DNA of 64,000 nt from Seleniivibrio woodruffii (GCF_029267515.1 NZ_JAJUIS010000004.1:1-64000); one strand, 5' to 3'; shown: positions 46,184 to 54,273, numbered from the stretch's first letter. Notes: a model not told the origin generated them from the letters alone. Numbers and translations: made by a program.

Positions 46184-46447
46184 TCAAACATCCGCCTTCC
46201 GCAGAAGGTCGTCAAGGATAGCGTCCGCGGCAACCGCCGCCTCTTTCAGATCAAGATATTGTGCCGATATCGTAAGAGCCGCCATAACGGCGAGTTTTTG
46301 CGTGTCCAGCACGTTCACCTTGTTCTTTATCTCATTCATACGGTTCTGCAAAAGCTCCGTGGCTCTGTCCACAAAGTCTTTATCGCGGTCCGTAACCAGA
46401 GGATACTGTAAACCGTTTATGTTGACCTTATGCTCGTAGACAGGCAC
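46184..46447 (-). CDS. zapA: Cell division protein ZapA
   Basis: An 87-residue FtsZ-ring stabiliser. The N-terminal strand-helix (YEHKVNINGLQYPLVTDRD) and the helical tail with VMAALTISAQYLDLKE match ZapA. It is 18 bases after the ZapB-like gene and upstream of 6S RNA. Confidence 0.88.
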   Translation of the reverse strand: MPVYEHKVNINGLQYPLVTDRDKDFVDRATELLQNRMNEIKNKVNVLDTQKLAVMAALTISAQYLDLKEAAVAADAILDDLLRKADV

Positions 46448-46465
46448 CTTTGCACCCCCGCAGCT

Positions 46466-46657
46466 TTATAGTCTGCCGATAAGATTTTCGATGCGCTCGC
46501 GCACCGCTTCTTTCTGTTCCAAAAGGTGACGGTTGTCATCTTTCAGACGGATATTTTCAGCCTCAAGGAGGGAACATCTGTCCTTTTCCTTCTTCAGCTC
46601 AGCTACCAGATTGTCTATTCTGCTGCTTAAAACATCCAGTTTCTCAAGAAGTTCCAT
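46466..46657 (-). CDS. zapB: ZapB-like coiled-coil division protein
   Basis: A 63-residue protein that is almost entirely coiled coil (LDVLSSRIDNLVAELKK then LLEAENIRLKDDNRHLLEQ). Size and pairing with zapA fit ZapB, which bridges ZapA to MatP. The ATG at 46657 has no Shine-Dalgarno; a promoter placed so that transcription would begin at or near the ATG raises the chance of a leaderless message. Confidence 0.75.
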   Translation of the reverse strand: MELLEKLDVLSSRIDNLVAELKKEKDRCSLLEAENIRLKDDNRHLLEQKEAVRERIENLIGRL

Positions 46658-46663
46658 GGAACC

Positions 46664-46692
46664 TAATTACATCATTTATACACAGTTGTCAA
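46664..46692 (-). promoter_or_regulatory. Promoter of zapB-zapA
   Basis: On the minus strand TTGACA and TAATTA are 17 bases apart. The -10 ends only six bases before the zapB ATG. Confidence 0.5.
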
Positions 46693-46762
46693 TAAATTAG
46701 AATAGAACCAATCGGTACAGATTTTTGTAGACCTACACTTAAACCGATGCTAAAATTCATCC

Positions 46763-48160
46763 ATGAGAAACATATTTACTTTAATCCTTATCATACTGAC
46801 AGTAGCGCTTGCTGTGTCCTATTCCGTAAATTTTTACACAGGGAAAAAGCCGACGGAACTTCCCGTTCAGATATCCGAGCTTCCTAAATCTGCGGCTCCC
46901 GCCTTTCAGATACCGGACACGGATCTCAGCCTTCTGCCGGAAGAACCGGACATGGCGAACACAGACGTGTACACACGCGTTAACGACCTTGAAAAATCAA
47001 TCAGCGCAAAACTTTCAATAATTGCGCGCTCATCCAACAATAAAGAGGTGATAGCAAGGATAGATCAGCTCAGCAAACAGCTTGAGAACGATGTCACCCT
47101 TGTACTCGCCGCAGTAAATAAAAAAGAGCAGTGGTACAGAAACGAGTTTTATCAGGTACTTGCAGGACTTCTGGCAGTTTTTGTACTGTTCACTGCAATA
47201 ATGATAATGGGCTATGTCAGCCTGAAAAAATTTGTGGCGCAAAGCCTCATGATTCGCGGCATCAAACCCGCGACCGTTTCGGCGGAGGATGCGGAAAATC
47301 CCGTACTTGCCGCAGTAGGGGCGGTTGCGGCGAAACTCGCAGTCAAGATTGGCGACAACAGATACCTTTTCGATGCTGATAAGGCTGTGCGGCTGACCAC
47401 AGTTCAGAAAAATATCCTCTCCGAGATAACCGACGAACTTCTGTTTCTGGACAAGGCGGGCAGCAAACTCTCGCCGGAAGAGCTTTATCTGCTTGGGGTG
47501 GAAAGACTCAACGAAAAGAATTATACTGAGGCAAACGCCCTGTTCGAGCATATCAAAAAAGACGATCCGGAATTTGCCGCCGCATGGTATATGACCGGAT
47601 ATATCGCATATCTCAACAAAAAATACGATATCGCCGCTGAAAATCTTGCGAAGGCGTGCGTAATCGAGCCTGAAAACGACACATTCCAGTCAACCTACGG
47701 AAGCACCTGTCTGAGATTAAAAAGGTACTCCGAAGCCGCCGCCGCCCTTGAAAAAGCGGCAACCATAAAGCCTGACGACGCGGCAGTATGGAACAACCTT
47801 GCACACGCTTATATAGTTTCCGGTGAAACTGAAAAAGCTGCCGAGGCTTTCAGAAAAGCCGCTGACCTCAAACCGGATTTCCACGAAGCACTCCATAACC
47901 TCGGACTGGCGCTGGGCAGGCTGAACAGGCAGGAGGAGGCGCTTGCCGCCTTTGAAAAAGCTATCGCCGCAAAGCCCGACAAACACGAATCCATGTACAA
48001 CGCTGCATGTCTCTACGCTATCCTTGGCAAACGTGAAGGCGCACTGAAAAACCTGAAAAAAGCGATAGAACTTTCACCTGAATACGCGAAGAAAGCACGC
48101 ACCGACAAAGACTTCGAAAGTTTTGCCAACGATGCCGAGTTTAAAGCAATAGCAGGATAA
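46763..48160 (+). CDS. Membrane-anchored TPR protein
   Basis: A 465-residue protein with an N-terminal transmembrane helix (residues 4-22), a short coiled region, a second helix (about 131-152, VLAGLLAVFVLFTAIMIMG), and about five tetratricopeptide repeats from residue 245 to 440 (for example AAVWNNLAHAYIVSGETEKA). The repeats would be cytoplasmic if the segment between helices is periplasmic. TPR arrays serve as protein-binding scaffolds; the partner is unknown. It ends four bases before the dGTPase gene. Confidence 0.8.
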   Translation: MRNIFTLILIILTVALAVSYSVNFYTGKKPTELPVQISELPKSAAPAFQIPDTDLSLLPEEPDMANTDVYTRVNDLEKSISAKLSIIARSSNNKEVIARIDQLSKQLENDVTLVLAAVNKKEQWYRNEFYQVLAGLLAVFVLFTAIMIMGYVSLKKFVAQSLMIRGIKPATVSAEDAENPVLAAVGAVAAKLAVKIGDNRYLFDADKAVRLTTVQKNILSEITDELLFLDKAGSKLSPEELYLLGVERLNEKNYTEANALFEHIKKDDPEFAAAWYMTGYIAYLNKKYDIAAENLAKACVIEPENDTFQSTYGSTCLRLKRYSEAAAALEKAATIKPDDAAVWNNLAHAYIVSGETEKAAEAFRKAADLKPDFHEALHNLGLALGRLNRQEEALAAFEKAIAAKPDKHESMYNAACLYAILGKREGALKNLKKAIELSPEYAKKARTDKDFESFANDAEFKAIAG

Positions 48161-48163
48161 TGT

Positions 48164-49438
48164 ATGCAGTGGGAAAAACTGCTCAACTATAACAGACTGA
48201 ACGAACACGAAAGGGAGTTCGATGAAGCGCGGAACCCTTTCAGCATCGATTTTGACCGTATAATCTTCTCCGATTCATTCCGCAGACTCGACCGCAAGAC
48301 GCAGGTTCACCCAATGCGCAGCAATGACAACGTACACTCGCGGCTCCCCCACAGCCTTGAGGTATCATGCGTGGGCAGAAGCCTCGGAACGCTGGTCGGC
48401 GCACAGATTAAAGACCTTCCCGCACATATGAACCCCGACCGCGTGGGACAGATAGTTCAGGCGGCATGTCTCGCACACGACATAGGCAACCCGCCTTTCG
48501 GTCACATGGGTGAAACCATCATCGGAAGCTGGTTTGAAGAGCACGGGGCTAAATATTTCGATGCTGTTAAACCGGAACTTCAATCTGACTTTATCCACTT
48601 CGAAGGCAACGCACAGGCATTCCGCATTATGACACGGCTTGCCATGTACCGAGACAACGGCGGACTGCGACCAACCTATGCCGTTATCGCTGCTATGATG
48701 AAATATCCGTGGATTTATCAGGAAAATATCAAAAAATTCTGCTGTTTCTCAAGCGAACGGGAAATACTTGACGATATAGCAGCAAAAGCCGGACTTGAGG
48801 GTGCGGACGGCATGTATAAGCGCCATCCCCTCGCCTATCTCTCCGAAGCGGCTGACGATATCTGTTACAGCATCATCGACCTTGAAGACGCATACGAAAT
48901 GGGCATCCTGCGGTTCACGGAAGTTAAGGAAATACTCAACGCCATCTGTGAATTACCCGAACAGAAACTCGAAGGCAAATCACCTAAAGAGAGCATGGAA
49001 TACATGCGCGCCATCGCCATAAACAAATGCGTGGGCGCAGTGGTTAATGAATTTTTTGCTAATTACGAAGCTATTATGGATGGTACTCTGCATTACAAGC
49101 ACAATCTGCTGGAAAACTCAGCTTACAAAGAGCCGATATCTCAGGCAAAAAAGACAGGCAACGATGTCATCTACCAGAACAGGCGCAAGCTGATGCTTGA
49201 AGTGGGCGCATACAACGTAATGGGAATACTGCTGGAAACCTTCTGCGATGCGGCTTTCGAATACGTTTCTGCGGATAAACCCAAAGATAAGACACAACAT
49301 ATTATAAAGATAATGGGCGACCATGCACCGTCCAAAAAAGACGATGTTTTCACGGCTCTGCACAGGGTCACAGATTATATTTCCGGAATGACAGACAATT
49401 ACGCAACAGAGAAGGCAAGGCAGATTACCGGAATCTGA
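48164..49438 (+). CDS. dgt: Deoxyguanosinetriphosphate triphosphohydrolase-like protein
   Basis: A 424-residue HD-domain enzyme that splits dNTPs to deoxynucleoside and tripolyphosphate. The metal site residues are His in RLPHSLEV and the HD pair in AHDIGNPPFGH; FSDSFRRLDRKTQV is the N-terminal hallmark of the family. It may balance dNTP pools together with the two nucleotide reductases and dCMP deaminase in the window. Substrate preference cannot be read from sequence. Confidence 0.92.
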   Translation: MQWEKLLNYNRLNEHEREFDEARNPFSIDFDRIIFSDSFRRLDRKTQVHPMRSNDNVHSRLPHSLEVSCVGRSLGTLVGAQIKDLPAHMNPDRVGQIVQAACLAHDIGNPPFGHMGETIIGSWFEEHGAKYFDAVKPELQSDFIHFEGNAQAFRIMTRLAMYRDNGGLRPTYAVIAAMMKYPWIYQENIKKFCCFSSEREILDDIAAKAGLEGADGMYKRHPLAYLSEAADDICYSIIDLEDAYEMGILRFTEVKEILNAICELPEQKLEGKSPKESMEYMRAIAINKCVGAVVNEFFANYEAIMDGTLHYKHNLLENSAYKEPISQAKKTGNDVIYQNRRKLMLEVGAYNVMGILLETFCDAAFEYVSADKPKDKTQHIIKIMGDHAPSKKDDVFTALHRVTDYISGMTDNYATEKARQITGI

Positions 49439-49440
49439 AT

Positions 49441-49495
49441 TGAGACTGCCACGCTTCGCGGGGAGTGCCGGCGACGCGGCAATCTGTTCCCACAG
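49441..49495. repeat. Short copy of dispersed palindromic repeat
   Basis: GAGACTGCCACGCTTCGCG at one side and CGACGCGGCAATCTG at the other repeat the ends of the REP-like family, with the middle missing. It fills the gap between the convergent dgt and nrdG genes and may act as a terminator-like hairpin. Confidence 0.6.
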
Positions 49496-49498
49496 GCT

Positions 49499-50176
49499 CT
49501 AACGAACCATAACATTCTCAACGTATTTTTCAATCAGCCTGACAGCGCCCGCCTTATCAAATATCTCCGGTTTATAAGACTTATCCAGCATCCTCATATC
49601 CCTGATCGTCTGGATGTACAGCGGCGCATCGCCGATATATTCTGCAACGGCAATGACATCCGCCTCGGCAGGCATCTTCCACATGGTATGACGCACCTCG
49701 AACGGAACACCGGAGATTTTAAGCGCTTCAATTGTCTTATAGAATGAGTCCTGTTTATGTGGCGTTCTCGCGATACTTTTAAGGTCTTCCGCCGAAAACG
49801 ATTTCAGATCGACAGCAACGTAGTCTGCCAGCCCAGCGTCAAGTATCTTCGCCAGTTTAACGGGCAGAAACCCGTTGGTATCCAGCTTGACCGCAAGACC
49901 TCTTGCCTTTAAATCCCCCAGAAACAGATTAAGGTTTTTGGAAAAAAGAGGCTCGCCGCCAGTTACGGCGACGGCCTCAATATCCTTACCATTCAGGTAG
50001 TTAAGGAATTCATCCAGCTTATTAGACCCTTTTCTGCCCACCGCGAGGGATGGATTGTGGCAATATCTGCACCGCAGGTTGCACCCGTGGGTGAACGCTA
50101 TGGAGGCTATCTTCCCCGGGTATTCCACAAGGCTCACATGCTGATAGTCCGCAAGAAAAAAATCGTATGCCATCAT
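49499..50176 (-). CDS. nrdG: Anaerobic ribonucleotide reductase activase NrdG
   Basis: A 225-residue radical-SAM enzyme with the CxxxCxxC cluster motif in CNLRCRYCH. It uses SAM to make the glycyl radical on NrdD; here the glycine lies on the separate 55-residue protein encoded immediately upstream. GGEPLF and the DTNGFLPVKL segment are typical of the activase group. The ATG at 50176 overlaps the stop of the upstream gene by one base (TAATG). Confidence 0.93.
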   Translation of the reverse strand: MMAYDFFLADYQHVSLVEYPGKIASIAFTHGCNLRCRYCHNPSLAVGRKGSNKLDEFLNYLNGKDIEAVAVTGGEPLFSKNLNLFLGDLKARGLAVKLDTNGFLPVKLAKILDAGLADYVAVDLKSFSAEDLKSIARTPHKQDSFYKTIEALKISGVPFEVRHTMWKMPAEADVIAVAEYIGDAPLYIQTIRDMRMLDKSYKPEIFDKAGAVRLIEKYVENVMVR

Positions 50177-50343
50177 TATTTAACCTGAAAGGTCTCTCTG
50201 TGTTCAAATTCCTCTTTTTTGCCCTCGTTCCACTGTTTAACGGGGCTGTGGTATCCCACAACGCGGCTGTATACGTCACAGGGCGTTCCCTTCACGTTGT
50301 CCAGCTCTGTTTCCAGCTTTTGCAGTTCTTCTTTCTTATCCAT
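50176..50343 (-). CDS. Stand-alone glycyl-radical domain of class III ribonucleotide reductase
   Basis: A 55-residue protein, too short for most gene callers. Residues 1-18 form a charged helix with leucines at 7, 10 and 14 (KKEELQKLETELDNV). Residues 22-55 match the C-terminal glycyl-radical segment that NrdD normally carries: CDVYSRVVGYHSPV, then QWNEGKKEEF; Gly30 in RVVGY is the expected radical site. The gene starts with ATG inside the end of nrdD (8-base overlap). AGGAGG lies seven bases before the ATG, inside nrdD codons, so this is an organised split rather than a sequencing frameshift. It presumably docks on NrdD and is activated by NrdG. Confidence 0.88.
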   Translation of the reverse strand: MDKKEELQKLETELDNVKGTPCDVYSRVVGYHSPVKQWNEGKKEEFEHRETFQVK

Positions 50344-52387
50344 TTGATACCTCCTGTTCTATCTCATTTTTAAGTCTTTCAATCTGAAGACTTAACTCGT
50401 GTTTTCTGTCCTCTTCGCACAGCGGACATTCCCTGTGTTCGCCCTTGATATATCCGTGGACGGGGCAGACAGAGAAGGTCGGTGTTATGGTTATATAGGG
50501 CATGGCATAGCTGCCCGTGATGTTTTCCAGCAGCTTAGACACGGTTTCGGGTCTGTCCACAGCTTCGCCGAGGAAGACGTGGAAAACCGTTCCGCCCGTA
50601 TAGAGAGGCTGAAGTTTATCCTGATGGGACAGCGCCTTGAAAAGGTCTCTGGTCTGTTCCACCGGAAGCTGTGTCGAGTTGGTGTAATAGGGTCGCTCCG
50701 CCGAACCGGATGTCACGATATCGCTGAAATCGGCGAAATCCTTTTTCGCAAGCCTGTACGAAGTGCCTTCGGCTGGTGTCGCCTCAAGGTTGTAAAGCAT
50801 GTCGTCCTCGTCCTGAAAATCTGCGAGTCTATCACGCATGAAGTTCAGCACCTTAACGGAGAACTCAAGCCCCTGCGGGTTCATGATGTCCACACCGAGG
50901 AAGTTCAGCAGACATTCGTTCATGCCTATTATGCCGATAGTGTTGAAATGGTTCTTCCAGTATTGACCGTTGCGCTCGTAAATATCCGACAGATAGTGCT
51001 TCGAATAGGGATAAAGCCCGTTTGCGGTCAGTTTTTCCAGTGATTTTCTCTTTATCTTCAAGCCCTCTCTGGCAAGCTCCATGAGGTTAGTCAGCTTATC
51101 GAAAAACTCCGCTTCATTACCCGCCGTATAGCCTATTCTGGGCAGATTTATGGTAACGACACCTATCGAGCCTGTCAGAGGATTAGCGCCGAACAGACCG
51201 CCGCCCCGTTTGCGAAGCTCTCTGTTGTCCAGCCTCAGGCGGCAGCACATACTCCTTGCGTCGTCGGGGCTCATGTCACTGTTTACGAAGTTCGCGAAAT
51301 ACGGAGTACCGTATTTTGCGGTTATTTTCATAAGGTCAGTGACTATGGGGTTATTCCAGTCGAAATTCTTATCGACGTTATAGGTGGGAATGGGAAAGGT
51401 GAACACCCTGCCCTTTGCGTCGCCCTCCTGCATAACCTCGATGAATGCGCGGTTGAACATGAACAGCTCTTCCTGAAACTCGCCGTAGGTACGCTCCTGC
51501 GGAACGCCGCCTATTATGACCGCCTCGTCACGAAAGGCTTTCGGAACGTATAAGTCCATGGTCAGGTTAGTGAAAGGGGTCTGGAAGCCCACACGGGTGG
51601 GTACGTTCAGGTTGAATATAAACTCCTGCATAGCCTGTTTCACCTCGGCGTATGTCAGGTCGTCATAAGCTATGAACGGCGCAAGGAGCGTATCGAAGTT
51701 TGAAAACGCCTGTGCCCCCGCCGCTTCACCCTGAAGGGTGTAGAAAAAGTTGACTATCTGCCCCATTGCGGAGCGGAGATGTTTGGGCGGTTTGCTCTCA
51801 ACTTTACCGTGTACGCCGCCGAAACCGCGCACCAGCAGGTCTTTCAGATCCCATCCGCAGCAGTACACAGCCAGAAGACCGAGATCGTGTATGTGATATT
51901 CGCCGTTGACGTGCGCCTGCTGTACGTTCTGGGGATATATCTTGTTCAGCCAGTATTTAGCTGTTATCTTTGAAGAAATGTAGTTGTTAAGTCCTTGCAG
52001 GGCATAGGTTGTGTTGCTGTTTTCATTGACGCGCCAGTCGCTTCCGCCCAGATACTCCTCAACGATGGACTCAAGTCCGCCGAACGCCTCTTTAAAATCG
52101 CGCATCTCGGCTCTCTGCTTCCTGTAAAGGATATAGGCTTTTGCGGTTTTCGCGTGTCCCTGCTCAATGAGCACCTTTTCAACTTCGTCCTGAATCTCTT
52201 CAACGGACACGGTGCCGTAATGACCGTATTTGTCGGTGATGTTCCGGCAGACCTTTATGGACAGCGCGGAAGAGGTATTTCTGTCCGTTCCGCCCACAGC
52301 CTTTGCCGCCTTATAGATAGCGTTTGCTATGCGCTCCGCGTCAAACGGAACGAAACGCCCGTCGCGCTTGCTCACCTTTTCTATCAT
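50336..52387 (-). CDS. nrdD: Anaerobic ribonucleoside-triphosphate reductase large chain lacking glycyl-radical domain
   Basis: A 683-residue class III reductase chain. An N-terminal ATP-cone (about residues 3-95, SKRDGRFVPFDAERIANAI) senses ATP/dATP. The barrel includes NGEYHIHDL, the YCCGWDL segment and MCCRLRLDNREL around the active site. The C-terminus has the metal motif CPVHGY...CPLC, then ends in a helix (LSLQIERLKNEIEQEV) instead of the RVxGY segment found in ordinary NrdD. That segment is encoded next door. Translation starts at ATG 52387 after AAGGAGG, which a riboswitch-linked hairpin can cover. It makes dNTPs without oxygen or B12. Confidence 0.93.
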   Translation of the reverse strand: MIEKVSKRDGRFVPFDAERIANAIYKAAKAVGGTDRNTSSALSIKVCRNITDKYGHYGTVSVEEIQDEVEKVLIEQGHAKTAKAYILYRKQRAEMRDFKEAFGGLESIVEEYLGGSDWRVNENSNTTYALQGLNNYISSKITAKYWLNKIYPQNVQQAHVNGEYHIHDLGLLAVYCCGWDLKDLLVRGFGGVHGKVESKPPKHLRSAMGQIVNFFYTLQGEAAGAQAFSNFDTLLAPFIAYDDLTYAEVKQAMQEFIFNLNVPTRVGFQTPFTNLTMDLYVPKAFRDEAVIIGGVPQERTYGEFQEELFMFNRAFIEVMQEGDAKGRVFTFPIPTYNVDKNFDWNNPIVTDLMKITAKYGTPYFANFVNSDMSPDDARSMCCRLRLDNRELRKRGGGLFGANPLTGSIGVVTINLPRIGYTAGNEAEFFDKLTNLMELAREGLKIKRKSLEKLTANGLYPYSKHYLSDIYERNGQYWKNHFNTIGIIGMNECLLNFLGVDIMNPQGLEFSVKVLNFMRDRLADFQDEDDMLYNLEATPAEGTSYRLAKKDFADFSDIVTSGSAERPYYTNSTQLPVEQTRDLFKALSHQDKLQPLYTGGTVFHVFLGEAVDRPETVSKLLENITGSYAMPYITITPTFSVCPVHGYIKGEHRECPLCEEDRKHELSLQIERLKNEIEQEVSNG

Positions 52388-52391
52388 GTTT

Positions 52392-52423
52392 CCTCCTTAT
52401 TGCGCTCCGGACGCAACAGGAGG
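52392..52423 (-). promoter_or_regulatory. Shine-Dalgarno-sequestering hairpin of nrdD
   Basis: On the minus strand CCTCCTGTTGCG and CGCAATAAGGAGG pair around a TCCGGAG loop. The 3' arm is the ribosome-binding site of nrdD. It lies between the cobalamin aptamer and the start codon, so it is the likely expression platform for translational control. Confidence 0.75.
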
Positions 52424-52499
52424 TGGAAAATATCACGCTATTTGAAAGTAGACTGGTATTATATGAATGATTTGTGGTCATCCATCCCTCCGCTGGTTT

Positions 52500-52662
52500 G
52501 TCCGGGGCAGGTATCCTGACTCTCCATCAGCCTACTCTCCTCGTCTTCCCGCTTTCGCAGTGACAAAATGAGGATTTCGTCCGGATTACAGTTGCGGGGG
52601 CAGTGCCGGATTTTAACCGGACTTCCCTGAATCCCGATAGATTATTCTGGCATAATCAGACC
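52500..52662 (-). promoter_or_regulatory. Cobalamin riboswitch upstream of nrdD
   Basis: The minus strand contains the conserved aptamer core in order: CAGGGAAGTCCGG, AATCCGGCACTGCCCCCGC followed by AACTGTAA, and the 3' B12 box AGTCAGGATACCTGCC. This is the signature of the cobalamin aptamer. When B12 is present it should block expression of the B12-independent reductase operon, leaving B12-dependent NrdJ to supply dNTPs. Exact ends are uncertain because the 5' part is short. Confidence 0.92.
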
Positions 52663-52673
52663 AATTATGTCAA
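52644..52673 (-). promoter_or_regulatory. Possible promoter of the nrdD riboswitch transcript
   Basis: On the minus strand a perfect TTGACA (52668-52673) is followed after 18 bases by CAGAAT (52644-52649). Transcription would begin about where the conserved aptamer starts. Confidence 0.45.
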
Positions 52674-52702
52674 ATGATTTTACATATAAAAGCGCGGGTG
52701 CG

Positions 52703-52810
52703 TCAGATAACCTTAACGGTGTCGGCTATCTCGTCGAAAAGCCTTTCGGCTATGCGTGCGGTTCTGAATATGCAGAATGTGGCGGCGGCAAGAAAAAATA
52801 TAAAGGACAT
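52703..52810 (-). CDS. Candidate 35-residue membrane peptide
   Basis: An ATG at 52810 with GAGGTGACGAC before it opens a 35-codon frame. The product has a hydrophobic N-terminal half (MSFIFFLAAATFCIF) and an amphipathic charged tail (RTARIAERLFDEIAD), the typical form of a small single-pass membrane protein. It lies just upstream of the nrdD promoter on the same strand. It is not a known family to me; the good ribosome-binding site is the main support. Confidence 0.45.
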   Translation of the reverse strand: MSFIFFLAAATFCIFRTARIAERLFDEIADTVKVI

Positions 52811-52907
52811 GTCGTCACCTCGTTATTTTTCCATAATCTATAACCCCTCTGACATAAAACTTTCCGCAATTTGTCAGGTTTCCGTAATATTTTCATGTAA
52901 AAAAAAG

Positions 52908-52939
52908 TGTTTGCCAAACATGGCTTATGGCTATATTAA
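52908..52939 (+). promoter_or_regulatory. Promoter with palindromic operator for the SBP-GTPase-ABC cluster
   Basis: TTGCCA (52911-52916) and TATTAA (52934-52939) are 17 bases apart. The palindrome TGTTTGCCAAACA (52908-52920) covers the -35 element, suggesting repression by a dimeric regulator. About 75 bases of leader follow before the first gene, including a small CCGC-TTCC-GCGG hairpin near the ribosome-binding site. Confidence 0.5.
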
Positions 52940-53013
52940 TTAAAGTATCTTTTGTGGGGAAAGGATATAAGAAATCAAACGTGCCCGCTTCCGCGGACTT
53001 ACGGAGGAATATT

Positions 53014-54273
53014 ATGCCCCTTGTCACCCCGGCAATGACCCTTTCGGAGGTCATTTCAACTTATCCCGACACGCGTTCCATCTTTATATCAAACGGACTC
53101 TCCGTTGAGCAGAACAACCACGTCTTCATGACGGCGCTCACCGTTGAATCATTTATGAAGCTGCGCAGCATCAACCCCGAAATCTTTATGAAACTGCTGA
53201 ACGAGACTGCGGAAAGCTGTTCGCAGGTGAAAATCCTCTACACCGACGAAACCCCGGCGGTGCGCACGGATTTTCTCGGATACGTCGTGTGTCCCTTCAA
53301 ACACCTCTTTAAAGAGGCTTTCGAAAGCACACTCAACGACCACTATGAAAAAACCGGTGAAAAGCTCGTCAGCTTCGTGCCCATGGGCTGCGGCGGTCCC
53401 GACCCGTACGAATATATATGGGACACCGAAAACATTGACGAACTGCCCGACGCAATAGCCTCTCTGGGCTTCGGCGCATACTGGCGCAAACCCTTCCGTG
53501 AAAGGTTCCTCGACACCGGACTGTTCAAAGCGGTCGAAACAAAACCCTATATCGAAGAGTTCAAAGAGCTCAAAGACCCGCTGGGTCAGTACACAGTCTA
53601 TTCGTTCTCCGCATATGTCATGCTCATAGACCACAAAAAACTGGGCGACCTCCCCGTGCCTGAGCGATGGATTGACCTTGCTAACCCCATATACAAAGAC
53701 AACATCATCGTGAGCGGCAGCGAGGACGAGATTAACGAAGTGCTCCTCATGCACATCTATAAGGACGGCGGCGAGGAAGCCGTTAAAAGCATGGCGGGCA
53801 ACATAAAGGACACATGGCACGCGTCCCAGATGGCGAAAGCCGCGGGAAGCAGCATGAAGGATGGCGCGGCGGTTTACGTTCTGGCGTGGTTCTTCGCGGA
53901 CACATGCCCCAACACGGACAACATATCCATCGTATTCCCCGAAGAGGGCGCGCTGGTCAGCCCCATGTATCTCATGGTTAAGGCGGACAAAGAGGAGCGC
54001 ATGAAACCCGTTACGGATTTCATGACCGGAGCCGTCATGGGCGGGATATCGTCTTCCGCGAAGTTCCCCTCGACATGCCCGGACGTGCCGAACGTTCTGC
54101 CGGAAGGCACAAAACTTAAATGGTTCGGCTGGGATTTCGTCCGTGAACACGACATGAAGGTATTCTCCGATGAGCTGAACGCACGCTTCGCCAAATACCG
54201 CAAGGCGGCAGGCTCCATCAGCAGACACAGTTCGCACGGTAAAAAGAAATTTCAGGTACTGGTGAACAGATAA
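53014..54273 (+). CDS. Cytoplasmic substrate-binding-protein-like protein with ScdA/DUF1858-like N-terminus
   Basis: A 419-residue protein. Residues 1-70 (MTLSEVISTYPDTRSIFISNGL...) resemble the small DUF1858/ScdA_N helical domain. The rest has the fold signature of iron/polyamine ABC substrate-binding proteins (FVPMGCGG; WIDLANPIYKDNIIVSG; YLMVKADKE). There is no signal peptide or lipobox, so it should stay in the cytoplasm, which is unusual for this fold. The ATG at 53014 follows CGGAGGAATATT; a longer frame upstream runs over the promoter. It abuts the GTPase gene (no gap), pointing to a joint function. Ligand unknown. Confidence 0.75.
   Translation: MPLVTPAMTLSEVISTYPDTRSIFISNGLSVEQNNHVFMTALTVESFMKLRSINPEIFMKLLNETAESCSQVKILYTDETPAVRTDFLGYVVCPFKHLFKEAFESTLNDHYEKTGEKLVSFVPMGCGGPDPYEYIWDTENIDELPDAIASLGFGAYWRKPFRERFLDTGLFKAVETKPYIEEFKELKDPLGQYTVYSFSAYVMLIDHKKLGDLPVPERWIDLANPIYKDNIIVSGSEDEINEVLLMHIYKDGGEEAVKSMAGNIKDTWHASQMAKAAGSSMKDGAAVYVLAWFFADTCPNTDNISIVFPEEGALVSPMYLMVKADKEERMKPVTDFMTGAVMGGISSSAKFPSTCPDVPNVLPEGTKLKWFGWDFVREHDMKVFSDELNARFAKYRKAAGSISRHSSHGKKKFQVLVNR

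Noticed and set aside
50336-50343. Programmed frameshift joining nrdD and the glycyl-radical ORF
   Set aside because: No slippery heptamer at the junction; an AGGAGG at proper spacing before an ATG favours independent initiation, although a +1 shift cannot be fully excluded.
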